Notes: a model not told the origin generated them from the sequence alone. Positions 50,536 to 60,522 are shown, counted from the stretch's first letter. The stretch is 64,000 nt of DNA from Synergistota bacterium (GCA_025060595.1 JANXBX010000002.1:140300-204299); one strand, 5' to 3'. A program made the numbers and translations.

Positions 50536-51214
50536 CCTGTGGTCCCTCCTTCACCTTACGAGGCGGTTCCTTATAAAGCTTAACCTTCGTACCTTCATCA
50601 GCACTAAATTTTCTCATAACGTAAAGTTGATGCCCCAATCCTATAAGGCTTGAAACGAGCCAGTAAAGAAGAACACCCGCAGGAAGGTTATAAGCTATTA
50701 ACAGGATAAATATAGGCATTATCCAATTCATCATCTTCGCTTGAGGATTAGCTTCAACAGTAGCTGTAAACTTCTGGTGGAGGAAAGTTTCCAAAACAAC
50801 AAGTACAAGCAAAACTATATCTGGTTTACTTAGATCTTTAATCCACAGAAAGGAAGGGTTTTCGAACCTATGGTTCATAAGAACATTAAAAAGTAGGATT
50901 AAAATAGGCATCTGAGCTAAAAGGGGTAGACAGCCTGAAGCAGGGTTAACTCCCTCTTCCCTATAAAGCTTCATAAGCTCTTGATTCAGCTTCTCCTTAT
51001 CGTTTTTATACTTCTCCTGAAGTCTCCTTATGCGGGGTTGAAGCTTCTGTATCTGCTGCATGGATTTAAGCTGCTTATGCATAAGAGGATATAACAAGAG
51101 CCTAACCACTATAGTTAAAAGAATTATCGCCAGTCCAGCATTTCCTGTAAGGTTATAGAAATATACAAGAGCGCTTCGGACAAGGTCGCTTGCAGCTTGC
51201 CATAAGCTACCCAA
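50429..51214 (-). CDS. yidC: Membrane protein insertase YidC
   Basis: 261 residues, five membrane segments. GLAIILLTIVVRLLLYPLMHKQLKSMQQIQKLQPRIRRLQEKYKND (with the conserved arginine in IVVRLLL), GCLPLLAQMPILILLFNVL and a late LPAGVLLYWLVSSLIGLGHQLYV mark a short Gram-positive-type YidC/Oxa1. It inserts and folds membrane proteins. The tail after residue 225 is low-complexity Gly/Glu, lying over the jag start. The start is TTG at 51214. Confidence 0.95.
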   Translation of the reverse strand: MGSLWQAASDLVRSALVYFYNLTGNAGLAIILLTIVVRLLLYPLMHKQLKSMQQIQKLQPRIRRLQEKYKNDKEKLNQELMKLYREEGVNPASGCLPLLAQMPILILLFNVLMNHRFENPSFLWIKDLSKPDIVLLVLVVLETFLHQKFTATVEANPQAKMMNWIMPIFILLIAYNLPAGVLLYWLVSSLIGLGHQLYVMRKFSADEGTKVKLYKEPPRKVKEGPQDEGMVGSGGENFGGSEKENLGRAEDERGGGRVGSG

Positions 51215-51229
51215 TGCTTTCCCTCCTTC

Positions 51230-51439
51230 CTAAGGAACTGGATCATAGCCTCCTGGGTGAAAGGGGTGACAGCGAAAGAGCCTTCTTAACGCCAGATATC
51301 CCCCTTTTAAGACCCCATATTTACCTATAGCTTCATAGGCATAAAGGGAACACGTAGGCCTGAATCGACAAACAGGAGGATAAAGAGGGGAGATAAATTT
51401 CCTATAAAACTTAAGAAAGAGAAGTATTGCTATCTTCAT
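51230..51439 (-). CDS. yidD: Membrane protein insertion efficiency factor YidD
   Basis: 69 residues with the family motif [47 protein letters not shown] small amphipathic protein that aids membrane insertion. The ATG overlaps rnpA by 29 bp and the gene ends 15 bp before yidC, the standard order. Confidence 0.95.
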   Translation of the reverse strand: MKIAILLFLKFYRKFISPLYPPVCRFRPTCSLYAYEAIGKYGVLKGGYLALRRLFRCHPFHPGGYDPVP

Positions 51440-51788
51440 CCTCTCTTATCACCCCTGCCTTTCTCCAAATCTTTTCAAGCCTATCACACCAGTTCCTAAA
51501 AGTGTCATCGCCCCTACTTTGCTTAACTAAAACTATCATCCAAAAACCTTCTTTCAATCGCCACCTATTCAACCTGAAAACTTCCCTTAAAATCCTCTTT
51601 ATTCTGTTTCTCCTTGGAGCGTTTCCAACCTTCCTGGGAACTATACACCCGAACTTAGAGCTTCCACTACCCTTGAAAAGATAAAAGAAATTAAAATCCT
51701 CCTCTTTAATAACGCTCCCCTTCCTAATAACCTCTATTATCTCTCTAGTTTTGTTCAGCCTCACCTCCTTTGGAAATTTAAACCGCAA
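51411..51788 (-). CDS. rnpA: Ribonuclease P protein component
   Basis: 125 residues. The RNA-binding core [19 protein letters not shown] and [16 protein letters not shown] are diagnostic. It is the protein subunit of the tRNA 5'-processing enzyme. The TTG at 51788 overlaps rpmH by 11 bp and has no SD. A strong AAGGAGGTG sits within the first codons, with only a CTG (51758) at the right distance, so the true start may be that CTG. Confidence 0.93.
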   Translation of the reverse strand: MRFKFPKEVRLNKTREIIEVIRKGSVIKEEDFNFFYLFKGSGSSKFGCIVPRKVGNAPRRNRIKRILREVFRLNRWRLKEGFWMIVLVKQSRGDDTFRNWCDRLEKIWRKAGVIREDEDSNTSLS

Positions 51789-51912
51789 GGCGCCAACGGC
51801 CTTTCTTTCTTCTCCTTTTGATTATCTTACGACCGCTTGGTGTTGACATCCTAACAAGAAAACCATGGGTTCTTTTTCTAGGCAAATTATGGGGTTGATA
51901 AGTTCTCTTCAT
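51778..51912 (-). CDS. rpmH: 50S ribosomal protein L34
   Basis: 44 residues, a complete L34: starts [20 protein letters not shown] and ends [14 protein letters not shown] structural protein of the large subunit. The ATG follows GGAGGG. Its stop overlaps the start of rnpA. Transcription comes from a consensus promoter that shares its -35 area with the divergent dnaA promoter. Confidence 0.96.
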   Translation of the reverse strand: MKRTYQPHNLPRKRTHGFLVRMSTPSGRKIIKRRRKKGRWRLAV

Positions 51913-51941
51913 GCTTTCCTCCCTCCTTCCTTGCCTTTTAA

Positions 51942-51970
51942 ACTATACATGTTTCTTTGCACCTTGTCAA
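51942..51970 (-). promoter_or_regulatory. Promoter of rpmH-rnpA cluster
   Basis: On the - strand: perfect TTGACA (51970-51965), 17-bp spacer, TATAGT (51947-51942), 30 bp upstream of the rpmH start. Confidence 0.82.
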
Positions 51971-51992
51971 CAGGTAAGCCTTTTGCTATGAT
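51964..51992 (+). promoter_or_regulatory. Promoter of dnaA
   Basis: TTGTCA (51964-51969), 17-bp spacer, TATGAT (51987-51992). The -35 hexamer overlaps the rpmH -35 by five bases on the other strand. DnaA boxes start 11 bp downstream, so DnaA probably represses its own gene. Confidence 0.68.
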
Positions 51993-52002
51993 AAGGTTAG
52001 CT

Positions 52003-52114
52003 TTATCCACATGTGGATATCTGTGTGGATAAAATTAACCGGATGTTCCTTAATTTCCATAGGAAATTTATCCACATAACCCTGTGAATATTGTGGATAT
52101 CAATTTGTGGATGG
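52003..52114 (+). other. oriC: Replication origin DnaA-box cluster (upstream of dnaA)
   Basis: Perfect DnaA boxes TTATCCACA at 52003-52011 and 52068-52076 and TGTGGATAA at 52024-52032. Near matches are TGTGGATAT at 52012-52020 and 52092-52100, TGTGAATAT at 52083-52091 and TGTGGATGG at 52106-52114. Two adjacent boxes at 52003-52020 are back-to-back. Together with the boxes after dnaA it resembles the bipartite Bacillus origin. Confidence 0.88.
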
Positions 52115-52122
52115 TGATGAAT

Positions 52123-53454
52123 ATGCCTGATGCAGAGGAAATATGGCAAAAGTCCCTAAAAAAAATCGAACAGGTGGTATCTAAACCAAGTTTTGAAGGG
52201 TGGATAAAAACCTTAAAGCCCTTAGAATTAAAAGGAGATTCTCTTATTCTGGAAGCACCTAATAGGTTTACCGCTGAACATGTCAAAAGAAGGTTTGCAA
52301 AGATAATAGAAAATGTGCTTTACGACCTATTAGGTAAGAGCGTAAACATCGAGGTCCATATAGCTGAGGGGCACCAGGAAGAAAACGAAGCGAAAGTCGA
52401 AGATAGTTTCAAGGAGGAGATAGACTACCAGTACTATGGCTTAAATCCAAAGTATGTGTTTGAAACGTTTGTAATAGGGAAGTGTAACAAGCTTGCTCAT
52501 GCAGCAGCCTTAGCTGTAGCAGAATCTCCTGGTAGAGCTTATAATCCTCTTTTCATCTATGGGGGTGTAGGTCTAGGGAAAACTCACCTAATGCATGCAA
52601 TTGCCCATTACGTACTTAAGAGAAATCCAAAAACGAAGGTCGTTTACGTTTCCTCAGAGAAGTTTACAAACGAGCTTATAAACGCTATTAGAGACGATAG
52701 TACCAACACCTTTAGAAGGAAGTATAGAAATGTGGATATCTTGCTTATTGATGACATACAATTTCTATCGGGAAAAGAGGGAACGCAGGAGGAATTCTTC
52801 CACACCTTTAACACCCTTTATGAAGCAAATAAGCAAATCGTTATATCAAGTGACAGGCCACCTAAGGAGATCCCTGATCTAGAGGATAGGCTTGTATCGA
52901 GGTTTGAATGGGGATTACTAGCTGATATACAGCCTCCAGAATTTGAAACGAGGGTAGCAATACTCAAAAAGAAGATGGAGCTTGAAAAGATCTATCTTCC
53001 CGAAGATGTAGTAATATTTATAGCAGAGAATTTTACATCAAACATAAGAGAGCTTGAAGGAGCCTTAATAAAAGTGGTAGCTCATTTCTCCCTTCATAAG
53101 GATGAGGATATTACAGTGGAAAAAGCAGCAGGAATCCTTAGAGATATACTTCCCGTTAAGAAGAAGACCTTAAGCATTGAGGATATTAAAAATGCGGTAG
53201 CCTTAGAGTTTGAGATCTCCTTAGGAGATTTAGTAAGCGAAAAGAAAGCCCAGGAGTTTTCCTTACCGAGACAGATAGCGATGTACTTAGCAAGAGAGTA
53301 TACGAATCTATCTCTTCAACAAATAGGAAAAGAGTTTAGAAAAAAGGATCATACGACTGTAATACACGCTCATAGGAAAATCGGGCAACTGATAAAGAGT
53401 AACCCAGAAGTTAAGAGAAAGATTGAAAGAATCTGTGGAAAGCTGGGTATATGA
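52123..53454 (+). CDS. dnaA: Chromosomal replication initiator protein DnaA
   Basis: About 443 residues. Domain I 1-75, short linker, AAA+ domain with Walker A GGVGLGKTH (147-155), Walker B ILLIDDIQF, arginine finger region and domain IV with IGKEFRKKDHTTVIHAHRKI. It binds the boxes on both sides of the gene and opens the origin. ATG at 52123 (alternatives 52117 and 52111) is preferred over the GTG at 52084, which would lie in the box cluster. Confidence 0.96.
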   Translation: MPDAEEIWQKSLKKIEQVVSKPSFEGWIKTLKPLELKGDSLILEAPNRFTAEHVKRRFAKIIENVLYDLLGKSVNIEVHIAEGHQEENEAKVEDSFKEEIDYQYYGLNPKYVFETFVIGKCNKLAHAAALAVAESPGRAYNPLFIYGGVGLGKTHLMHAIAHYVLKRNPKTKVVYVSSEKFTNELINAIRDDSTNTFRRKYRNVDILLIDDIQFLSGKEGTQEEFFHTFNTLYEANKQIVISSDRPPKEIPDLEDRLVSRFEWGLLADIQPPEFETRVAILKKKMELEKIYLPEDVVIFIAENFTSNIRELEGALIKVVAHFSLHKDEDITVEKAAGILRDILPVKKKTLSIEDIKNAVALEFEISLGDLVSEKKAQEFSLPRQIAMYLAREYTNLSLQQIGKEFRKKDHTTVIHAHRKIGQLIKSNPEVKRKIERICGKLGI

Positions 53455-53456
53455 GA

Positions 53457-53536
53457 TGTGGATGAATTAGGGGCAGATAAAGGTTTTGTGTAAAATGTGG
53501 ATAAGTCAGCCAGGGTCTTTCACAGAGCTTGTGAAA
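53457..53536 (+). other. DnaA boxes and inverted repeat between dnaA and dnaN
   Basis: TGTGGATAA at 53496-53504 is a perfect DnaA box; TGTGGATGA at 53457-53465 is a near match. An inverted repeat TTTCACA/TGTGAAA (53518-53536) follows, then an A/T-rich stretch (53537-53590) that could be the unwinding element. The rest of the 186-bp gap shows only the dnaN SD. Confidence 0.6.
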
Positions 53537-53640
53537 AAATGATCTTAGAGAAAAAAGGAAAAAGTTTTATTTTCACATCATTCACCTTATCTACTACAGT
53601 TACTTCTATATTCTAGGCTTTAAGATAGGAGGGATAGATT

Positions 53641-54747
53641 ATGAAGGTTACTGTGGAAAGGGATGAGTTTTTAAGAGGGCTTCAGCTTGTAGCGAGAGCT
53701 ATAAATCCTAAAAGCTCAATAACTATTCTGTCTGGAAGCCTTATAGAAGCGGATGAAAATAAGATAAGCTTAAAGGGAACTGACTTAAAGATAGGTGTTC
53801 AAACGGACATAAGACCTATGAGAGTTGACGAAGTAGGGAAAGCTATTATACCCTTGAAAAACTTCTATGATATAGTAAGAAGGCTTCCTGAAAAGCCCCT
53901 GGAGCTTGAAACAAAAGATAATATTCTTTACTTAAAAAGTCATGGCATAGAGTATAGCTTTTCTACTTATTCTTTGGAGGATTATCCTGAATTTCCAAAG
54001 TTAGAGCAAGCTAATCTTGTCTTTAGAACCGAATGTGATCTCTTCTCTAAGATGATAAGAGAAACGATCTTTGCTGGCTCTCCTCATGATGAAATTCCAC
54101 CGTACCTTGCAGGAACTTTATTTGATGTTAGGGAAGGAGAGCTTCGTTTAGTTTCTACTGATGCTAAAAGGCTTGCTTTGTCTAAGATGCCCGTTAATAC
54201 GTATAAAACGGGAAAGTATTTAGTTCCTATAACTACTCTTGAAGAGTTAAGAAGGATAATGACCCTTGGTAAAATAGAAATGTATGAATCTAAAGGCGAA
54301 GTGGTATTTAAATGGGAAGATGCTGTATTATGGACCAGGCTCATCGATGCGGAGTTTCCTCCCTATGAAAAAGTTATACCTACTAGCTGGATAACCAAAA
54401 TAGTAGTACCAGCTGAGGAAATCGAATCTGCTATGGAAAGGATGAGCTATTTAGTTAAGGAAAGGGGAAATATAATAAAGATCGAGATAGAAAAGGGAGA
54501 GATGTTAATAAGCGGAGATGTACCTGAGCTTGGTTCCGGAAAGGAAAGGATTCCCGTTGAGTTCGATGGCGAGCCGTTAAAGATCGCCTTTAATGTTAGA
54601 TTCTTTTTAGATATGATGAGACATGTAGATGCTGACTATTTTTCTATGGCTTTTAGAGGGCCCTTAGAGCAGGCGTTGATAACGAGGGAGGGGAAAGATG
54701 ACTTTCTCTATATATTAATGCCAGTAGCTATCCCTGATGAAGATTAA
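53641..54747 (+). CDS. dnaN: DNA polymerase III sliding clamp (beta subunit)
   Basis: 368 residues in three clamp repeats: MKVTVERDEFLRGLQLVARAINPKSSITILSGSLIEA, later TDAKRLALSKMPV and the end LEQALITREGKDDFLYILMPVAI. It holds the polymerase on DNA. SD AGGAGGG precedes the ATG; recF overlaps its end by 11 bp. Confidence 0.96.
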   Translation: MKVTVERDEFLRGLQLVARAINPKSSITILSGSLIEADENKISLKGTDLKIGVQTDIRPMRVDEVGKAIIPLKNFYDIVRRLPEKPLELETKDNILYLKSHGIEYSFSTYSLEDYPEFPKLEQANLVFRTECDLFSKMIRETIFAGSPHDEIPPYLAGTLFDVREGELRLVSTDAKRLALSKMPVNTYKTGKYLVPITTLEELRRIMTLGKIEMYESKGEVVFKWEDAVLWTRLIDAEFPPYEKVIPTSWITKIVVPAEEIESAMERMSYLVKERGNIIKIEIEKGEMLISGDVPELGSGKERIPVEFDGEPLKIAFNVRFFLDMMRHVDADYFSMAFRGPLEQALITREGKDDFLYILMPVAIPDED

Positions 54748-55774
54748 AGCTCTTAATGCAGTTAACTTTAGAAGATTTAAGACCATCGAACTTGAATTTG
54801 GCGAAAGGAATCTCATCTTTGGTCCAAATGGGTCGGGAAAAACGACAATCCTAGAGGCTTTGTATATGCTATGTTGGGGAAGATCCTTTAGAACTTCAAG
54901 GGATAGCGAAGTTATAAGATGGGGGGAAAGATCCTCCTTTCTTGAAGGGGATTTTGATGGAGAGGAGATATTTAATGTAAAGCTTTCTATCTCCTCTTCT
55001 GCTAAGAAGCTTCAGGTTAATGGAAAGAATATAGCTCGCTTAAAGCTTATAGGAGAAATTCCGGTTTTTTTTCTCTCTCCTGATGAGCTTTCTATGCTTG
55101 ATGGACCGCCTAAGCTTAGAAGGGATTTCTTAAACAGAGTTTTATCTCAGCTAGAAGAAGGATATCTATCTAACTACAGGATTTACTTAAAGATATTGAA
55201 AGAGAAAAATGCCGCATTATCTAAGGGAGAAAGGATCTCGAAGGTATTGGATTTCCTAAATGAGAGGCTTTTAAAGGTCTCCCTCCATATATGGGAAAGC
55301 AGAAAAAGGCTGCTTGATCGTTTAAGCGATGATGAAATAAGCATAGTTTATAAGCCCTCAGGCTTAAGGCTTGAGCTTGATTACGAAGCTTTAAAAAAGG
55401 CCTTTAGCTCTCTCAGAGAGAAAGAAATTAAAAGAGGTTTTGCCTTATTTGGTCCTCATCTTGATGAGTTTGAGATATTTAAAAAGGAGGGATTTTCTTA
55501 CAGGAGATTCAGCTCAAGGGGAGAGAAAAAATGGCTTATGTGGAAGCTTTTTAATAAGGTTATAGCCCTATTTAAGAGTTCCAGGAGGTTGCCAATATTT
55601 TTAGTTGACGAAATAATATCGGAGCTTGATCAATCTAAGATATCCGCTTTAAGAGAGGATATAAGCTCCTTAGATGTTCAGATTTTCGTAACAACCCTAA
55701 GCAAGGATCTAATAGGCGATGATTTTGAGCTGTTTGAGGTGGAAAATGGAGAAGTTAGGAAGTATAATAGATAA
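54737..55774 (+). CDS. recF: DNA replication and repair protein RecF
   Basis: 345 residues of the SMC-like RecF ATPase: N-terminal FGPNGSGKTTILEALYML (Walker A), the FLSPDELSMLDGPPKLRRDFLNR block and C-terminal LFGPHLDEFEIF, a shortened signature region and LVDEIISELDQSKISAL (Walker B). It helps load RecA at gaps. Overlaps dnaN and the DciA-like gene, so the cluster is one transcript. Confidence 0.93.
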   Translation: MKIKALNAVNFRRFKTIELEFGERNLIFGPNGSGKTTILEALYMLCWGRSFRTSRDSEVIRWGERSSFLEGDFDGEEIFNVKLSISSSAKKLQVNGKNIARLKLIGEIPVFFLSPDELSMLDGPPKLRRDFLNRVLSQLEEGYLSNYRIYLKILKEKNAALSKGERISKVLDFLNERLLKVSLHIWESRKRLLDRLSDDEISIVYKPSGLRLELDYEALKKAFSSLREKEIKRGFALFGPHLDEFEIFKKEGFSYRRFSSRGEKKWLMWKLFNKVIALFKSSRRLPIFLVDEIISELDQSKISALREDISSLDVQIFVTTLSKDLIGDDFELFEVENGEVRKYNR

Positions 55775-56036
55775 CATATTAAGACAACATAAGAAGAGAA
55801 TAGAAAAAGAAAGAATTAAGATTGAATGGCCTAAGCTTGTGGGAGAAGATCTTGCTAGAAGGACGCAGCCTTTAGAGCTAAAGGATGGATGTCTTGAGGT
55901 TGCTGTTCCTGATGGGGCATGGGCCAAGGAATTCCAATTAAGGGAGGAGAAGTTCTTGGATATGCTGAAAGGATATGATATAAATAAGATAAGGTTTTTC
56001 CCAATGCCTAAGCTCTTTTTAGGGAGGAAGGTGTAA
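55746..56036 (+). CDS. DciA-like (DUF721) protein
   Basis: About 96 residues of the DUF721 family: MEKLGSIIDNILRQ, IEWPKLVGEDLARRTQPLELKDGCLEVAVPDGAWAKEFQLREEKFLDML. Members called DciA act as loaders/operators of the DnaB helicase in bacteria lacking DnaC/DnaI-type loaders. Its place between recF and gyrB fits. ATG at 55746 follows GAGGTGG; the upstream in-frame ATG at 55719 has no SD. Confidence 0.82.
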   Translation: MEKLGSIIDNILRQHKKRIEKERIKIEWPKLVGEDLARRTQPLELKDGCLEVAVPDGAWAKEFQLREEKFLDMLKGYDINKIRFFPMPKLFLGRKV

Positions 56037-56040
56037 AACT

Positions 56041-56277
56041 ATGTATGTCATTTTGGGAGGGGGAAACGTTCTTTCTTCTGATGACATCTTGATGATAATA
56101 AATCTTAAAAGGTGTAATTTTGTAGTTCCGGAAGGGTTAAAGATAGAGGAAGACCCTGAGGGGATGATTCCAAGGACGCTTGTTATAACTGTGGATGGAA
56201 GGGGTATTTATACAAATTCCATGACCTCGACCATCTTAAATAGAATAAGGAAGTGGAGGAAAGGGGAAAATGTCTAA
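56041..56277 (+). CDS. remB: RemB/YaaB-like DUF370 protein
   Basis: 78 residues. MYVILGGGNVLSSDDILMIINLK at the start and RTLVITVDGRGIYTNSMTSTILNRI at the end match the small DUF370 family found between recF and gyrB in Bacillus (RemB/YaaB), linked there to biofilm matrix control. SD AGGAAGGTG precedes the ATG; the end overlaps gyrB by 8 bp. Confidence 0.8.
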   Translation: MYVILGGGNVLSSDDILMIINLKRCNFVVPEGLKIEEDPEGMIPRTLVITVDGRGIYTNSMTSTILNRIRKWRKGENV

Positions 56278-58162
56278 GTATACCGCACAGGAGATAGATG
56301 TTCTTGAGGGTATAGAGGCTGTAAGAAAACGTCCTGGGATGTATATAGGTGATACCGGTAAGAGGGGGTATCATCATCTTCTCTTCGAGGTTCTTGACAA
56401 CTCTGTAGATGAGGCATTGGCAGGCTATTGTAGTTTCATTCAAGTGGTTTTAAGAAAGGATGGCAAGGCAACCGTTTTTGATAATGGGAGAGGAATACCT
56501 GTAGATATACATCCTAAGACGGGAAAGTCTGCCTTGGAGACCGTTTTAACCTATCTTCATGCGGGAGGAAAATTTTCGAAAAAGGTTTATAAGGTTTCGG
56601 GAGGACTTCACGGCGTTGGCGTATCTGTCGTTAACGCCTTGAGCGAGGAGCTTGAAGTTAGGGTTTTTAGAGAAGGAAAGGTCTTTATGCAGAGGTATAA
56701 AAGGGGGAAGGCGATCGAAGAGCTTAAAGTGGTTGGCTTCTCCGCTCAAACAGGGACGGAAGTAACCTTTAAGCCAGATCCGGAGATATTTGAAAGGGGA
56801 TTAAGCTTCGATTATGACATTGTGAGTGAAAGGATTCGTGAGATAGCCTTCTTGGTTCCGGGCCTTAAGATATCCCTTAAGGATGAAAGGGCAGGAAAAG
56901 AGGAAACCTTTTATGAGGAGAAAGGAATACATAGCTTTGTAAAGTTTCTATGTGGGGATAAGGAGGAGATTTATGCTCCACTGATTCTCTCTGGTGAGAA
57001 GGAAGATGTAGAGATAGAGGTAGCTTTCACTCACGTAGATGACGTAGAAGAGAGGATTTATGCCTTTGCTAATCTTATAAAAAACGTGGAAGGAGGAACC
57101 CATCTTATAGGCTTTAAGTCAGCTTTGACTAAGGTAGTAAACGATTTAGCGAGAACTCACGAGATACTTAAGGCGAAAGATCCTAAACTAAGTTGGGAGG
57201 ATCTGAAAGAGGGGATAGTAGGAGTAGTTTCCATTAAGTTACCCGAGCCCCAGTTTGAGGGGCAGACTAAAACTAAGCTTGGAAACCCAAATGTGAGATC
57301 AATAGTTGAGGAAGTTCTTAAAGATAAATTAACCCTTGCTTTTGAGGGAAACCTTAAGATTTTATCTGAGATCGTATCAAGAGCCCTGAGAAGTCATCAA
57401 GCGAGAGAGGCAGCCAAGAAGGCGAGAGATCTCGTTAGAAGAAAGAGCTTACTTTTAAGCGACTCTTTACCAGGTAAGCTCGCTGATTGCCAGACTAGAG
57501 ATCCTGAAAAGGCTGAGCTTTTCATAGTGGAAGGGGAATCTGCTGGGGGTTCAGCAAAACAGGGAAGAGATAGAGCCTTTCAAGCGATATTGCCGTTAAA
57601 GGGAAAGATTTTAAATGTAGAGAAGGCTACTTTCTCTAAGATATTGAATAACGAAGAAATAAGGGCTTTGATATCGGCTCTTGGTACGGGCATTGGAGAA
57701 AACTTTGATATTAATAAGCTTAGATATCACAAGATAATACTTATGACTGATGCGGATATAGATGGTGCTCACATAAGGGCTCTTTTACTTACCTTTTTCT
57801 TTAGATATGCTAGACAGATAATAGAAAAGGGGCATCTTTATATAGCACAGCCTCCTCTTTATTATGTTAAGCTAGGTAAAAGCGAGAGATTCTTATATAA
57901 AGAGGAGGAGCTTCAGAAGCTATTGAAAGAGTGTGATGGAGAGAAGTTGCTGGTTCAAAGATACAAAGGCTTAGGAGAGATGAACCCAGAGACTCTCTGG
58001 AGGACGACGATGGATCCAGGGATGAGGTCCTTATATAGGGTTACTATTAAAGATGCTATTGAGGCAGAAAGGCTTCTTGAAATCTTAATGGGGGATAGGG
58101 TTGAGCCTAGGAGAAGGTTTATTCAAGAGCATGCAAAGGAGGTTAGGAATCTCGACATATGA
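56270..58162 (+). CDS. gyrB: DNA gyrase subunit B
   Basis: 630 residues. The GHKL ATPase part ([81 protein letters not shown]) and the TOPRIM part ([56 protein letters not shown]) are complete. It drives ATP-dependent negative supercoiling with GyrA. Ends in ATGA overlap with gyrA. Confidence 0.97.
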   Translation: MSKYTAQEIDVLEGIEAVRKRPGMYIGDTGKRGYHHLLFEVLDNSVDEALAGYCSFIQVVLRKDGKATVFDNGRGIPVDIHPKTGKSALETVLTYLHAGGKFSKKVYKVSGGLHGVGVSVVNALSEELEVRVFREGKVFMQRYKRGKAIEELKVVGFSAQTGTEVTFKPDPEIFERGLSFDYDIVSERIREIAFLVPGLKISLKDERAGKEETFYEEKGIHSFVKFLCGDKEEIYAPLILSGEKEDVEIEVAFTHVDDVEERIYAFANLIKNVEGGTHLIGFKSALTKVVNDLARTHEILKAKDPKLSWEDLKEGIVGVVSIKLPEPQFEGQTKTKLGNPNVRSIVEEVLKDKLTLAFEGNLKILSEIVSRALRSHQAREAAKKARDLVRRKSLLLSDSLPGKLADCQTRDPEKAELFIVEGESAGGSAKQGRDRAFQAILPLKGKILNVEKATFSKILNNEEIRALISALGTGIGENFDINKLRYHKIILMTDADIDGAHIRALLLTFFFRYARQIIEKGHLYIAQPPLYYVKLGKSERFLYKEEELQKLLKECDGEKLLVQRYKGLGEMNPETLWRTTMDPGMRSLYRVTIKDAIEAERLLEILMGDRVEPRRRFIQEHAKEVRNLDI

Positions 58163-60522
58163 TGGAGAGGGTTTTAAGCTTAGGTTTTGAAGATGAACTT
58201 AAATATAGCTATCTTGACTATGCGATGAGCGTAATCGTTGGGAGAGCGATCCCCGATGCGAGAGACGGCCTTAAACCTGTTCAAAGAAGAATACTTTTTG
58301 CTATGAAGGAGCTAAACTTAAGGCCAGGCTCTCCCTTTAAAAAGAGCGCTCGCGTAGTTGGAGAGGTTTTAGGTAAATATCATCCTCATGGAGATGCTTC
58401 AGTATACGAGGCTTTGGTGAGGATGGCCCAGGACTTTTCTTATCGTTATACTCTTGTTGATGGGCAGGGAAACTTCGGTTCGATTGATGGGGATCCTCCT
58501 GCAGCTATGAGATATACGGAGGCGAGACTTTCCCCCCTTGGTATGGAGCTTCTAGGAGAGCTTGAGGAGGAGACCGTTGATTGGATGCCGAATTTTGATG
58601 GTTCTTTGGAGGAGCCGTCGGTCTTACCCGCTAAGTTTCCCAATCTTTTGGTCAATGGTACATCGGGTATAGCGGTAGGGATGGCCTCTTCCATCCCCTC
58701 TCATAACTTGGGAGAGATTATAGACGCTTTAATCTATCTTATAGATAACCCCCAAGCCACTGTAAACGAGATTATGAGATTTGTTCCGGGTCCGGACTTT
58801 CCAACGGGAGGAATAGTTTGTGGAGTTGAGGGTATTAAAGAGTACATGGAAACGGGTAGGGGGAAGATCCTTTTAAGGGGAAGAGCTCACATAGAGAGAG
58901 GAAAAGTTAACAGGATAGTCATAACCGAGATACCTTACAATGTAAGTAAAGCTTTGCTTATAAAAAGCATTGCTGATTTAGTTAAGATGAAGAAGATAGA
59001 GGGAATATCTGATCTAAGGGATGAAAGCGATAGAAGAGGTATGCGTATAGTTATCGAGCTTAGTAAGGGGGCCTCGCCTGAGGCAATTCTTGGCTTTCTC
59101 TACAAACATACTCAACTTGAGACCACCTTTGGAGTAATAAATCTCGCTCTAGTTGATAACGCTCCAAGAGTGATGGGAATAAAGGACATGATGCAGGTGT
59201 ATATCGATCACAGAAAAGAGGTTGTAAGAAGGAGGACCTCTTTTAGGCTCAAAAATGCGGAAAGAAGGGCCCATATACTTTTGGGTTTTAAGATAGCGCT
59301 TGACCATATAGACTTGGTTATTTCTCTTATAAGAGGCTCTCAGACTCAGGAGGAAGCTAAGGTGAAGCTTATGGAGCGTCTAAGTCTGAGCGAGCTTCAG
59401 GCAGAGGAGATACTTAAGATGCCCTTAGGTAGATTGACTAACTTGGAAAGAAGTAAGATAGAGGAGGAGCTTGAGGAGAAGCTGAAGCTTATAGCAGAGC
59501 TTAAAGGCATTCTTGAAAGCGAAAGCAAGCTTCTTTCTTTGATAAAGGAGGAGCTTCTCGAAATAAAGGGTAAATATGGGGATAAAAGAAGGACGGAGAT
59601 CTTGAAATTTGTTCCTGAGGAGCCGGAGATTCCCGCTAAGAAGTTTATAGTGACGCTCTCTCGTGAAGGGTACCTGAGGTTTAGAGAAGAGGGAGAAAGA
59701 AGAGGAAGAATGAAGCTTGAGCTTATAGAGGGAGATGTTCCTCTTATGGGAACGGGCGCTGAGACGGGTGATAAGCTTTTGATCTTTACCTCCGCGGGGA
59801 AGGTGTTTTCTCTTGAGCTTGATGAAAAAATTCCCTTACAGGCGTTTAGTGGAAGGGGGATAAACTTAAGGGTTCTCTTCGATCTTGGGGATGACAGACC
59901 TGTGGCTTTCAAGGTTTTAAGAGAGGGAGAGTATATCTATCTTTTCACGAAAAGGGGGTTGGTGAAGAAGATAGAAGTAACCCTTCTTGGTGATATGAAA
60001 AGAAGGTCGGGAAGGAGGTTAATTAGGCTTGATGAGGGTGACGAGATAGTTAGAGTTAGGTTTGGAGGAGATTCTGAGGAGATGGTGCTTCTTTCGAGTG
60101 CCGGCAAAGGGTTCAGGATAAGGACTTCTTTTATAAGGGCCTCAAATCCTGCAACTGGTGGCGTCAGAGCCATGGTTTTATCGGAAGAAGAAGCGCTTGT
60201 AGGAGCTGATATCCTAAAAGGTGATAAGGTTTTAGTGGTTACCTCTTACGGGTATGTTAAAGGGCTTCCCATTGAGGAGATACCATTCAGAAGCGGACCT
60301 GGAAGAGGAGCCTATATCTATCCGCCGAGTGATAAGCATGGCCGGGTTATAGGATGCTGGAGCTTTGGCCACGATGCTGAAATTTTAGCAATAAGCAGAA
60401 AAGGGGTTATACTTAAGATTAAGGCTGAGGATATTCCCATTTTGACAAGGGAGAAAAAGGGTCAAAGGCTCTTTGAGCTTGAGGAGGGGGATGAGATAGT
60501 TGATGTTTTATTTAGCGCCTGA
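58159..60522 (+). CDS. gyrA: DNA gyrase subunit A
   Basis: 787 residues. Breakage-reunion domain with active-site Tyr119 in [12 protein letters not shown], quinolone-determining region [20 protein letters not shown], and a C-terminal beta-pinwheel beginning about 500 with a GyrA-box-like [18 protein letters not shown] region. The residue equivalent to E. coli Ser83 is Ala80. Overlaps gyrB by 4 bp and psd by 20 bp. Confidence 0.96.
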   Translation: MMERVLSLGFEDELKYSYLDYAMSVIVGRAIPDARDGLKPVQRRILFAMKELNLRPGSPFKKSARVVGEVLGKYHPHGDASVYEALVRMAQDFSYRYTLVDGQGNFGSIDGDPPAAMRYTEARLSPLGMELLGELEEETVDWMPNFDGSLEEPSVLPAKFPNLLVNGTSGIAVGMASSIPSHNLGEIIDALIYLIDNPQATVNEIMRFVPGPDFPTGGIVCGVEGIKEYMETGRGKILLRGRAHIERGKVNRIVITEIPYNVSKALLIKSIADLVKMKKIEGISDLRDESDRRGMRIVIELSKGASPEAILGFLYKHTQLETTFGVINLALVDNAPRVMGIKDMMQVYIDHRKEVVRRRTSFRLKNAERRAHILLGFKIALDHIDLVISLIRGSQTQEEAKVKLMERLSLSELQAEEILKMPLGRLTNLERSKIEEELEEKLKLIAELKGILESESKLLSLIKEELLEIKGKYGDKRRTEILKFVPEEPEIPAKKFIVTLSREGYLRFREEGERRGRMKLELIEGDVPLMGTGAETGDKLLIFTSAGKVFSLELDEKIPLQAFSGRGINLRVLFDLGDDRPVAFKVLREGEYIYLFTKRGLVKKIEVTLLGDMKRRSGRRLIRLDEGDEIVRVRFGGDSEEMVLLSSAGKGFRIRTSFIRASNPATGGVRAMVLSEEEALVGADILKGDKVLVVTSYGYVKGLPIEEIPFRSGPGRGAYIYPPSDKHGRVIGCWSFGHDAEILAISRKGVILKIKAEDIPILTREKKGQRLFELEEGDEIVDVLFSA

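Noticed and set aside
59397-59912. 171-residue - strand frame opposite gyrA
   Set aside because: Ser/Leu-rich shadow of an essential conserved gene, no SD, no recognisable family.
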